Shown here piece after piece: positions 42,960-50,192 of a stretch of DNA of 64,000 bases; the stretch's first letter is position 1; every line of letters starts with the position of its first letter. Source of the stretch: Pseudofrankia sp. DC12. GTDB taxonomy: Bacteria > Actinomycetota > Actinomycetes > Frankiales > Frankiaceae. The notes beneath the pieces are model-generated. The model had not been told where the DNA came from and searched no databases. It saw only the letters and a program-made list of their open reading frames with translations. Location of the stretch: the NCBI RefSeq assembly GCF_000966285.1, contig NZ_KQ031391.1:4170540-4234539 (forward strand), read 5' to 3'. A program made the translations under genes and the position numbers.

Positions 42960-43505
42960 TCAACCCTCACCGTGGGCAGAACAGTCCGCGCATCGGCCGG
43001 CCAGCGCCACGTGGTCGACGTTCACCGTGAAGCCGAGCTCCCGGCGCAGGTCGTCGACCAGGCCGGCCAGTCGGTCCGGGGACAGCTCGCTGATCGCGCC
43101 GCACCCGCCGCAGACCAGGTGGATATGCCGGTCGTGGCCGGTGACGTGATAGGTCGGGGCCCCGTGGGTGAGGTGCGCATGGGAGACCAGCCCGAGGTCT
43201 TCCAGCAGGTCGAGCGTGCGGTAGACGGTCGAGATGTTCACGGCGGTGGCGGTCCGGCGGACCTCGGTGACGATCGCTTCCGGCGTCGCGTGTCCCAGCT
43301 TCGCGACCGCCTCCAGCACGAGCTGGCGCTGCGGGGTGAGCCGGTACCCCCGGCCGCGCAGCCGGACCTGCCAGTCCTCGCCCGACTCGTTGCCAGCCAC
43401 GTGATCTGGCGACATGGCGTCTCGCAACGCGGTGTCAGGCGACACGCCGCGCAGACCGTGGCCGGATGATCCATGGCTGTGCGGCCTATAGACGTCGGGC
43501 GGCAT
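42960..43505 (-). CDS. nur: Fur-family metalloregulator, Nur-like
   Basis: The 181-residue product is a Fur-type repressor: a winged helix (YRLTPQRQLVLEAVAKLGHA, NISTVYRTLDLLEDLGLVSH), the metal-binding HVTGHDRHIHLVCGGCG and two Cys pairs, CGGC (in VCGGCGAIS) and CADC. The similarity is closest to Nur, the nickel-sensing Fur protein of Streptomyces, including HAHLTHGAPTYHVTGH and the order with ygfZ. Targets of Nur are nickel uptake and Fe-superoxide dismutase. ATG 43505 has a TAGACT -10-like element 16 bases upstream, so the transcript may be leaderless. Nickel specificity is inferred. Confidence 0.85.
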   Translation of the reverse strand: MPPDVYRPHSHGSSGHGLRGVSPDTALRDAMSPDHVAGNESGEDWQVRLRGRGYRLTPQRQLVLEAVAKLGHATPEAIVTEVRRTATAVNISTVYRTLDLLEDLGLVSHAHLTHGAPTYHVTGHDRHIHLVCGGCGAISELSPDRLAGLVDDLRRELGFTVNVDHVALAGRCADCSAHGEG

Positions 43506-43653
43506 ACCGTCAAGTCTAGGCGGGCGCCGTTGGTCACAGCGCGGGCCGGAGTGGCGATCACCGGCTGGCGGGTACGACAGCAGGCGGTCGCGCCACGCGG
43601 TCCGGGGGAGCGGCCGCGCCGGCGGCGGGCCGCCGACGAACGAGGAGGTGGCC

Positions 43654-44595
43654 GTGGCGGAGTCGGTGCTGGTCGTCTGGGACAGCGAGCGGGCGGTACC
43701 GCATGACCTGGCGGCCCCGCTGCTGCGGGCCGACGACGGCGCCGTGCTGCGCGGCGACGGGCTGTTCGAGACGCTGCGGACCCACGACGGGCGGATCTTC
43801 CTGCTTGACGAGCACCTGGCCCGGCTGGCCTGCTCCGCCGGCGCGCTCCAGCTCGCCGTCCCGCCGGCCGCCGCCTGGCGCGCGCTCGCGCGGGCGGCGA
43901 CGGAGCTCTTCTACAGGGCCGGGCCGACCCCCAAGCCGGCTGATTCTGCCGTAACCGGCTCAGGCCGCGACGCCGGCCAGGACGGGCGGCTGCGGCTCGC
44001 CGCGACGCGCGGGCCGGGCGGCGGCGCTCCGGTCGTCTACGCGCTGCTCGAACCGGTCCCGGCGACGGTCGCGGCGGCCAGAGCGACCGGTGTCCACGCG
44101 ATGACCCTCTCGCTGGGCGTGACGGCGACGGGCCGGCGGCACACTCCCTGGCTGCTGCCCGGCGCCAAGCACCTGTCCTACGCGGTCCCGATGGCAGCGC
44201 AGCGGTTCGCCGAGGCGGCGGGGGCCGCCGAGGCGGTGTGGGTCTCGGTCGACGGTGAGGTCCTGGAGGGCACCACCTCCTCCGTCATCGCGGTCGTCGC
44301 GGGCCGGGCCTGCACACCGCCACCGACCGAGCTGGGCCTGCTTGCCGGAACGACGGTGGCCGCGGTGGCTCGGCTGGCCGAGCGGGCTGGCCTCGACGGC
44401 GGGATCGCCGAGCGGCGACTGGCCCTCGACGAGCTGCGGGCGGCGGACGAGGCGATGCTCGTCTCCAGCATCCGCGGCGTCGCCCCGCTGGTCCGGCTGG
44501 ACGGCCGGCCGATCGGGTCCGGCGCCGTCGGACCAATTGGAACCACTTTGCGTGACGCCCTTGAGCGGGCCGTCCGGCGTGGCGTTCTGGACTGA
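43654..44595 (+). CDS. Class IV PLP aminotransferase / aminodeoxychorismate lyase
   Basis: The 313-residue product is a fold-type IV PLP enzyme: RGDGLFETLRTHDGRIFLLD near the N-terminus, the PLP Lys172 in GAKHLSYAV, the phosphate site VLEGTTSSVIAVV and the C-terminal DEAMLVSSIRGVAPLV. These fit aminodeoxychorismate lyase (PabC, folate pathway) best, although branched-chain or D-amino acid transamination cannot be excluded. GTG 43654 is used because AGGAGG is five bases upstream; an earlier GTG (43648) overlaps it. Position beside ygfZ, a folate-binding protein, favours the folate role. Confidence 0.85.
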   Translation: MAESVLVVWDSERAVPHDLAAPLLRADDGAVLRGDGLFETLRTHDGRIFLLDEHLARLACSAGALQLAVPPAAAWRALARAATELFYRAGPTPKPADSAVTGSGRDAGQDGRLRLAATRGPGGGAPVVYALLEPVPATVAAARATGVHAMTLSLGVTATGRRHTPWLLPGAKHLSYAVPMAAQRFAEAAGAAEAVWVSVDGEVLEGTTSSVIAVVAGRACTPPPTELGLLAGTTVAAVARLAERAGLDGGIAERRLALDELRAADEAMLVSSIRGVAPLVRLDGRPIGSGAVGPIGTTLRDALERAVRRGVLD

Positions 44596-44653
44596 CGAAC
44601 GCCCGCCGGCCGGGCGGTTCCGAGCCCCGTCCAGGTAGCCGGCGAAAAATGCG

Positions 44654-44683
44654 TTGCTCTGCCACCCGGGTCGCGCGTAGCGT
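44654..44683 (+). promoter_or_regulatory. Candidate promoter of the junction RNA
   Basis: TTGCTC (44654-44659) and TAGCGT (44678-44683) are 18 bases apart and would start transcription near 44690, ten bases before the first stem of the RNA candidate. Confidence 0.4.
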
Positions 44684-44699
44684 CGCCGGTACACGGGAG

Positions 44700-44799
44700 A
44701 GGAGGTGGTCCAGACTTGTGTAGTAGTTGGACTCGTGAGGTGACTGTCAGCTAGTGCCGGTCTCCTTGTGCTCACCTCCTTGGTGTCCCTGAGGGCACC
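44700..44799 (+). ncRNA. Three-way-junction RNA candidate upstream of gpmA
   Basis: The outer stem AGGAGGTG/CACCTCCT (44700-44707 with 44773-44780) encloses two hairpins. The first has GTCCA/TGGAC arms (44708-44712, 44728-44732). The second runs 44737-44767 with GAGG-T-GACTG pairing to CGGTC-T-CCTT. A 7-bp terminator-like hairpin (44782-44799) follows. The segment is strikingly AT-rich compared with its flanks. I do not recognise it as a named Rfam class. It could be a cis-regulator of gpmA or a small RNA. Confidence 0.55.
44705..44743 (+). CDS. Possible 12-residue leader peptide inside the junction RNA
   Basis: GTG 44705, with GGGAG five bases upstream, opens a frame encoding MVQTCVVVGLVR and ending at TGA 44741-44743. 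Consecutive GTA, GTA, GTT valine codons are rare in this genome. The start codon and part of its ribosome-binding site are paired in the outer stem of the RNA structure, so translation could be switched. Confidence 0.3.
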   Translation: MVQTCVVVGLVR

Positions 44800-45030
44800 G
44801 GCCGGCGAGTACCAGGCAGTCACCGGGCCCCCGGGTGCCGTCGTTCAGTCCCGACGGCCCGCGCACCGCATCCGCGGGCGCGGAGCAACCCGGGGGTTTT
44901 CACGTTCCGGGCCACCCGCGGCCCGGAACCGCCCCGATGGGCATTTCCAGGCCGGCTGATCGCCGGAGTGTGCCGAAAACAGCGAAACGAGATCTGGCCC
45001 TGCGCCGGCCCGAGCGGGCAGGATCGGCCT

Positions 45031-45768
45031 ATGCCGACCCTCGTCCTGCTCCGCCATGGCGAAAGCATCTGGAACCAGAAGAACCTGTTCACCGGCTGGG
45101 TGGACGTCGACCTGTCCGAGAAGGGCGTCAAGGAGGCCACTCGCGGCGGTGAGCTGCTGCGCGAGGCCGGCGTGCTGCCCGACGTCGTACACACGTCCGT
45201 GCTGACCCGCGCGATGCGCACCGCCTGGCTGGCCCTCGACGCCGCCGGCCGGATCTGGATCCCGGTGCGGCGCAGCTGGCGGCTCAACGAGCGTCACTAC
45301 GGTGGCCTGCAGGGCCTGGACAAGGCCGAGACGCTGGAGAAGTACGGCGAGGAGCAGTTCATGCGCTGGCGCCGCTCCTATGACACCCCGCCACCGGACA
45401 TCACGCCCGACCGGGAGAGCGGCGTCGACGACCGATACGCGGAGCTCGCCCCCGATCTCATCCCGGCGACCGAGTGCCTCAAGGACGTCGTCGTCCGGAT
45501 GCTCCCGTACTGGTACGACGCGATCGTGCCGGACCTGCGGACCGGGCGGACGGTGCTGGTCGCGGCGCATGGCAACTCGCTGCGCGCGCTGGTCAAGCAC
45601 CTGGACGGCATCGGCGACGCCGACATCGCCGCCCTGAACATCCCCACCGGAATCCCGCTGCGCTACGAGCTGGACGACGACCTCAAGGTCATCTCGTCCG
45701 CCTACCTCGACCCCGACGCCGCCGAGCTCGCCGCCGCCGCGGTAGCCGCCCAGGGCAAGAAGAAATAG
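45031..45768 (+). CDS. gpmA: 2,3-bisphosphoglycerate-dependent phosphoglycerate mutase
   Basis: The 245-residue glycolytic enzyme interconverts 3- and 2-phosphoglycerate through phospho-His. The catalytic RHGES motif starts at residue 8 (His9), the second His180 is in VAAHGNSLR, and [15 protein letters not shown] and [13 protein letters not shown] are conserved. ATG 45031 follows AGGA. Length is normal. It lies ahead of the phosphate regulators, as gpm1 does in mycobacteria. Confidence 0.97.
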   Translation: MPTLVLLRHGESIWNQKNLFTGWVDVDLSEKGVKEATRGGELLREAGVLPDVVHTSVLTRAMRTAWLALDAAGRIWIPVRRSWRLNERHYGGLQGLDKAETLEKYGEEQFMRWRRSYDTPPPDITPDRESGVDDRYAELAPDLIPATECLKDVVVRMLPYWYDAIVPDLRTGRTVLVAAHGNSLRALVKHLDGIGDADIAALNIPTGIPLRYELDDDLKVISSAYLDPDAAELAAAAVAAQGKKK

Positions 45769-45894
45769 CCGCCGACCAGCACAAGCCGCCTCAAGACCGG
45801 TGTTGATCATTAGGTAACGATTTGGGTCCAGCCACAAGACCGGTATGGCTCGCAAGCCACCAGCGGGAGGCGACCCCGCGGCTCCGCGTAGCCC

Positions 45895-46028
45895 GCCGGC
45901 CCAGCCGGCCACGAGTGAAGCGAAGTGGCCGGACTGGGCCGGCGAGCGGAGCGAAGCCCTGTTCGCGGAGGAGGACGCGAGCCGGAGGTACCGACCGAAG
46001 CGAAGCGAGGTCGGTGCCGGAGGCTCGC
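45895..46028. repeat. Hairpins with a shared GAAGCGAA 12-nt loop
   Basis: Hairpin A (45895-45943) has 18-bp arms with one bulged base around the loop GAGTGAAGCGAA. Hairpin B (45977-46028) has two 7-bp stem parts with an internal loop around GAAGCGAAGCGA. Between them GGC-GAGCGGAGCGAA-GCC (45941-45958) repeats the motif with a 3-bp stem. The loops are alike while the stems differ. Confidence 0.75.
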
Positions 46029-46148
46029 GCCCGGACGGAGCGAACCAAGGGGCAACCTTGCCCCAAACCCCCAACCAACCGCTTTACTCCGCTTTACTCC
46101 GCCCAGATCGGCCCACTGGCCGCCGGTGAAAAGCGTGACCCGGCCCAC

Positions 46149-46375
46149 GGCTGGACCCTGGATGGGGTCGGCCTCGGTGTCTACGCCAGCCGTCGATACA
46201 GGGCTGGTCGGGGCGCGGAGCGTCCTGACCGGACGGTCGCGAGCGGCGCGCTGCAGTGTGACGCGACTGTCGGCTGGACCCTGGATGGGGTCGGCCTCGG
46301 TGTCTACGCCAGCCGTCGATACAGGGCTGGTCGGGGCGCGGAGCGTCCTGACCGGACGGTCGCGAGCGGCGCGCT
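46149..46375. repeat. Perfect 104-bp direct repeat (two copies)
   Basis: 46149-46252 and 46272-46375 are identical over 104 bp, separated by 19 unrelated bases (period 123). They lie in the 630-bp convergent gap between gpmA and phoU. An open frame runs through both, but there is no ribosome-binding site or known domain, so coding is not supported. Confidence 0.95.
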
Positions 46376-46398
46376 AAGCGCGCCGCTCGCGACCGTCC
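46354..46398 (-). terminator. 45-nt near-perfect palindrome after phoU
   Basis: The 22-base arms 46354-46375 and 46377-46398 are exactly complementary with one central base. The right arm directly abuts the phoU stop codon (46399-46401). The left arm is the end of the second 104-bp repeat copy. Confidence 0.75.
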
Positions 46399-47037
46399 CT
46401 ACTTTTCGCCGGTCACCAGATACACGACGCGGCGGGCGACGGAGACGGCGTGGTCGGCGTAGCGCTCGTAGAAGCGGCCGCACAGGGTGATGTCGATCGC
46501 CGCCTCCATGCCGTGCTCCCACGGCCGCTCCAGCAGGATGTGGAACAGCTGCCGGTGCAGGTGGTCCATCGCGTCGTCGTCGGACTCGAGCTCGGCGGCG
46601 AGGTCGGTGTCCCGGCTGGCGATCACCGAGCCGGCCTTGGCGACGATCCGCTGCGCGACCTGGCCCATCTCGGTGATGGTGCCGGAGAGCTCCGGCGGCA
46701 CGGCCTTGCCTGGGTAACGGCGGCGCGCCACCTTCGCGACGTGCAGCGCCAGGTCGCCCATCCGCTCCAGGTCGGCGACGATGCGCAGGGTGGTGACGAT
46801 CACTCGGGCGTCGGTCGCGACCGGAGCCTGGCGCGCGAGGATGTCGAACGCGCGCTCCTCGATCTCGTTGCGGAGCAGGTCGACGGTCTCGTCGGCGGTG
46901 ATGACCTGCTCGGCGAGCTGCAGGTCGGCGTCCAGCAAAGCGGTGGTCGCGCGGGCCATGGCCGAGGCGACCATGCTGCTCATCTCGACGAGGGACACCG
47001 TGATGCCCTCGAGCTCCTCGTGGAAGACGTCCCGCAC
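46399..47037 (-). CDS. phoU: PhoU phosphate-signalling protein
   Basis: The 212-residue all-helical protein has two PhoU repeats, each with an ExxxxD metal-site helix: DLLRNEIEERAFDILARQAP, IVADLERMGDLALHVAKVAR in the first, and MDHLHRQLFHILL, LCGRFYERYADHAVSVARR in the second. PhoU damps phosphate uptake and the kinase SenX3/PhoR. GTG 47037 follows AGGAG. It is divergent from senX3-regX3, with a PHO-box candidate between them. Confidence 0.96.
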   Translation of the reverse strand: MRDVFHEELEGITVSLVEMSSMVASAMARATTALLDADLQLAEQVITADETVDLLRNEIEERAFDILARQAPVATDARVIVTTLRIVADLERMGDLALHVAKVARRRYPGKAVPPELSGTITEMGQVAQRIVAKAGSVIASRDTDLAAELESDDDAMDHLHRQLFHILLERPWEHGMEAAIDITLCGRFYERYADHAVSVARRVVYLVTGEK

Positions 47038-47218
47038 GGGCGGACTCCTGTTCTGATCAAACCGGTCTAGGCCGTTCGGGTCCTGGCGTCCGCCCGGCTA
47101 GTCACAACCGGCCGCGGCTAACCGCACGCGGCCACACCTGGTCATGGCCCCGGGACTCGTCGACCCGAGATCGCTGGTCTTCGGATGGATCGACGATGCG
47201 GCGACCCAGTCGCTGACC

Positions 47219-47247
47219 GGTGAACGGAGACGTTAGCGGGGATGAAC
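47219..47247 (-). promoter_or_regulatory. Candidate PHO box between phoU and senX3
   Basis: On the minus strand GTTCATC, CTAACGT and GTTCACC follow at exact 11-bp steps (47247, 47236 and 47225 downward). The outer two match the GTTCACC direct-repeat unit of actinobacterial PhoP/RegX3 sites; the middle one is degenerate. Its place in the divergent promoter region fits RegX3 control of phoU and autoregulation. Confidence 0.55.
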
Positions 47248-47463
47248 ACCTGACGACGAACCGCCGTGGAGAACCGTTCGGCGGATCCCGGAGGGCCGGG
47301 CGACACCTAGCATTCGGCGCGTGGGCGACAGGTCGGTGGATGACGTGACAAGCATGCTACGGTACGCGATCCCGTCCGTGCCGACTCGCGTCGCCGTGTC
47401 GTGGCCGGCCCGTGTGCGCCTGGTGTCCGGCCCGACCCGGCCGTGTTCCCCGGGAGACCGCCG

Positions 47464-49032
47464 ATGAGCACGCCGCCGCCAGCCTCCGCCGGGTCGTTGC
47501 GCGAGACGGACCGGCCTGGCCCGCCGGCGGTCGCCGGCGAGGGGCCCGCCGACTCGTTGCCCGCGGACCAGCTGCGCCGGCTGGTCTCGGCGCTGCCGTC
47601 CGGTGTCGTCGTGCTGACCACCCGCGACGAGGTGGTGATGGCGAACCCGGCCGCCCGCGCGATGGGCGTGGTGGTCGACAACCGGATCGGCGTCCCCTCC
47701 GTGGCGGATATCGTCCGGCGCACCCGTCGGGCCGGCTCCGGCCTGGACGGCCAGCTGGACCTGCCGCCCGTGCCGCCACCGCCGCTCACTCGGCCACGCC
47801 CGGACCAGGAGCCGCTCGCCGTCCGGGTCCGGACCAGACCGCTCGGCGGCGTCGGCCACATCGCGGTGATCCTCGACGACGTCACCGAGTCCCGCCGGGT
47901 CGATGCCGTGCGACGTGACTTCGTGGCCAACATCAGCCACGAGTTGAAGACGCCGGTCGGCGCGCTGCACGTGCTCGCCGAGGCGGTGCAGGCGGCGAGC
48001 GAGGACCCGGTCGCGGTCCGCCGGTTCGCCGAACGCATGACGCACGAGTCCGCCCGGCTCGCGCGGCTTGTCCAGGAGATCATCCATCTGTCCCGGCTGC
48101 AGGGCGCGGACCCGCTGCCGGAGCTCCGGCCGGTAGCGGTCGGCAACGTGGTCGCCGAAGCGGTCGACCGCAACCGGCTGGCCGCGCAGACCCGCGGCAT
48201 CTCGGTGGCGGTGATCGGGCAGACCGACGCGGGCGTGCTCGGCGACGAGGCACAGCTGGTGACGGCCGTGGCGAACCTGCTGGAGAACGCGGTGAACTAT
48301 TCGCCGCGCGGCACCAGGGTGGGGCTCGGGGTGCGTTGTGCCGGTGACATGGTGGAGATCTCGGTCGCGGATGAGGGCATCGGGATCGCCGAGAAGGACC
48401 TGGAACGTGTCTTCGAGCGCTTCTACCGCGCGGACCCGGCCCGGTCTCGGGAAACCGGCGGCACTGGGCTGGGCCTGGCGATCGTCAAGCACATCGTGAC
48501 CAACCATGGCGGCACGGTCGGTGTCTGGAGCTCCGAGGGCGCGGGCTCCACCTTCACGTTGCGGCTGCCGTCCTACCACGACGACCTCGCTGACGGCGAT
48601 GACCCGTATGACCCGCCGGACACCGCGCCGCAGCCGATCATTGGCCTGACAGCCGGCGGGCCGCTCCCGGTGCCAGGAGCGGGTTCCGCGAATGGAAGGG
48701 GCCCCCAGCTCGGCGAACGGGCTGACGGCGGCCCCGCGGTCGCGGAAGATCGAGAGGGTGCCGCGCCGGCGGCCGACCAGGCGGCCGCACCGAACGTGAC
48801 AGTGGCACCGAACGTGGCAGCCGCACCGAACGTGACAGCTACTTCCGCGTCTACCGCCGCGCACGAGACCGCCGCCGCACCCGAGGCGGGCGCCCCCGAC
48901 GAGGGGGCGTTCTCGGACGAGGCGGGGGCGCCGGACACGACGTCGGCCCGGACACAGCAGCCGGGACCGGAGACCAGGACCACCAGGTCGAGCAAGGGAC
49001 GGACGGCCGGGAACAGGACCGCCGGCACCTGA
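47464..49032 (+). CDS. senX3: SenX3/PhoR-type sensor histidine kinase
   Basis: The kinase senses phosphate status and phosphorylates RegX3. The 522-residue product has a PAS-like region (LVSALPSGVVVLTTRDEVVM), the DHp box FVANISHELKTPVGAL with His159, and the ATP-binding N, G1 and G2 boxes LLENAVNYSPRG, VADEGIGIAEKD and GGTGLGLAIVKH. Mycobacterial SenX3 has two N-terminal membrane helices; none is visible here, nor upstream in frame. The C-terminal ~150 residues are a low-complexity Ala/Pro tail with PNV(T/A)A repeats. ATG 47464 follows GGGAG. Confidence 0.93.
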   Translation: MSTPPPASAGSLRETDRPGPPAVAGEGPADSLPADQLRRLVSALPSGVVVLTTRDEVVMANPAARAMGVVVDNRIGVPSVADIVRRTRRAGSGLDGQLDLPPVPPPPLTRPRPDQEPLAVRVRTRPLGGVGHIAVILDDVTESRRVDAVRRDFVANISHELKTPVGALHVLAEAVQAASEDPVAVRRFAERMTHESARLARLVQEIIHLSRLQGADPLPELRPVAVGNVVAEAVDRNRLAAQTRGISVAVIGQTDAGVLGDEAQLVTAVANLLENAVNYSPRGTRVGLGVRCAGDMVEISVADEGIGIAEKDLERVFERFYRADPARSRETGGTGLGLAIVKHIVTNHGGTVGVWSSEGAGSTFTLRLPSYHDDLADGDDPYDPPDTAPQPIIGLTAGGPLPVPGAGSANGRGPQLGERADGGPAVAEDREGAAPAADQAAAPNVTVAPNVAAAPNVTATSASTAAHETAAAPEAGAPDEGAFSDEAGAPDTTSARTQQPGPETRTTRSSKGRTAGNRTAGT

Positions 49033-49163
49033 CCACAGGTGAACGACTGTCCGGTCGATCAACGACCGGACGGGCACGATCAGGAAGCCGACGAGAACAA
49101 CGAGCCGCCACCGACGCCCGCGAGACCCGCGGACCGGCCGGCCCGCGAAAGGAAGAGTGACCG

Positions 49164-49847
49164 GTGACCCGCCTGCTCGTGGTGGAGGACGAGGAGTCGT
49201 TCTCGGAGGCCCTGTCCTTCATGTTGGAGCGTGAGGGATTCGACGTCGCGGTGGCCGCTGACGGGCATGCCGCGCTGTCGGACTTCGAACGGCACGGGGC
49301 GGACCTGGTGCTGCTCGACGTCATGCTGCCCGGCCTGTCCGGCACCGAGGTGTGCCGGGCCTTGCGACAGAAGTCCTCCGTTCCGGTGATCATGCTGACT
49401 GCTCGGGACAGCGAGATCGACAAGGTGCTCGGTCTGGAGCTCGGGGCGGATGACTACGTCACCAAGCCGTTCTCCGCGCGCGAGCTCGTCGCGCGGATCC
49501 GGGCCGTGTTGCGCCGCCGTGGCAGCGAGCCGGACGAGGCCGCGCCGGTGACGCTGGAGGCCGGTGGCGTCCGGATGGACGTCGAGCGCCACGTCGTGAC
49601 CGTGCACGGCGCGGCGGTCGCGCTGCCGCTCAAGGAGTTCGAGCTGCTGGAGATGTTCCTGCGCAACACCGGCCGGGTACTGACCCGAGGGCAGCTGATC
49701 GACCGGGTCTGGGGGTCGGACTACGTGGGCGACACGAAGACGCTCGACGTCCACGTCAAGCGGCTCCGCGCGAAGATCGAGTCCGAGCCGGGCAACCCTC
49801 GGCACCTCGTAACCGTCCGAGGACTGGGCTACAAGTTCGAGCCGTAG
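49164..49847 (+). CDS. regX3: RegX3/PhoP-type response regulator
   Basis: The 227-residue protein pairs with SenX3 to control phosphate-starvation genes. The receiver domain has the acidic pair in VVEDEE, phospho-acceptor Asp52 in LLLDVMLPG, Thr in MLTARDS and Lys in VTKPFSARE. The winged helix has LPLKEFELLEMFLRNTGRVL and DTKTLDVHVKRLRAKIE. The start is GTG 49164 preceded by GGAAAG. It is 131 bp after senX3, in the same orientation. Confidence 0.97.
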   Translation: MTRLLVVEDEESFSEALSFMLEREGFDVAVAADGHAALSDFERHGADLVLLDVMLPGLSGTEVCRALRQKSSVPVIMLTARDSEIDKVLGLELGADDYVTKPFSARELVARIRAVLRRRGSEPDEAAPVTLEAGGVRMDVERHVVTVHGAAVALPLKEFELLEMFLRNTGRVLTRGQLIDRVWGSDYVGDTKTLDVHVKRLRAKIESEPGNPRHLVTVRGLGYKFEP

Positions 49848-49909
49848 GACACGCGGCCATCGCGGGCCGGGCGGCCCGGCCCGCGCGGCGCGGCCCGCGC
49901 GGTCGTCGG

Positions 49910-49950
49910 CCGGCCCGCGAAGCAGGTCACGCCTGCCTCGCGGGGGCCGG
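49910..49950 (+). terminator. Terminator hairpin after regX3
   Basis: CCGGCCCGCGA-A-GCAGG pairs with CCTGC-C-TCGCGGG-GG-CCGG around a TCACG loop, about 18 bp of stem with one mismatch and a two-base bulge. The rest of 49848-50192 holds no supported gene. Confidence 0.7.
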
Positions 49951-50192
49951 TGCGGAGCTTGGCCGGGCGGGTCCGTCTGGCCGGCCCCAGGCGACCTGGG
50001 TTCGTGTCTCTGCGCGACCTCGTGGGCCTGGACGGGTGGCCGGCGAGCAGCCGTGGGGCAGGAGAACAGCATGGGCGCGTACCGTCTTACGTCGCTCGAC
50101 CACGCGTCGGCGGGTGTCGAGGGAGGTCGGCCCGGCCCGGCGGCGTCGCGGCCGGTGCGGTGCGGGCGGTGCGCGACACAGGGGGACGGGCA

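Noticed and set aside
44700-44780. tRNA or hammerhead ribozyme reading of the gpmA upstream element
   Set aside because: The T-loop GTTCGA and a CCA-ready acceptor are absent, and neither CTGATGA nor GAAA hammerhead core is present.
45822-46490. 222-codon frame running through both 104-bp repeats
   Set aside because: No ribosome-binding site, no domain, Arg-rich shadow composition, and it overlaps the phoU end; the repeats are better explained as non-coding duplication.
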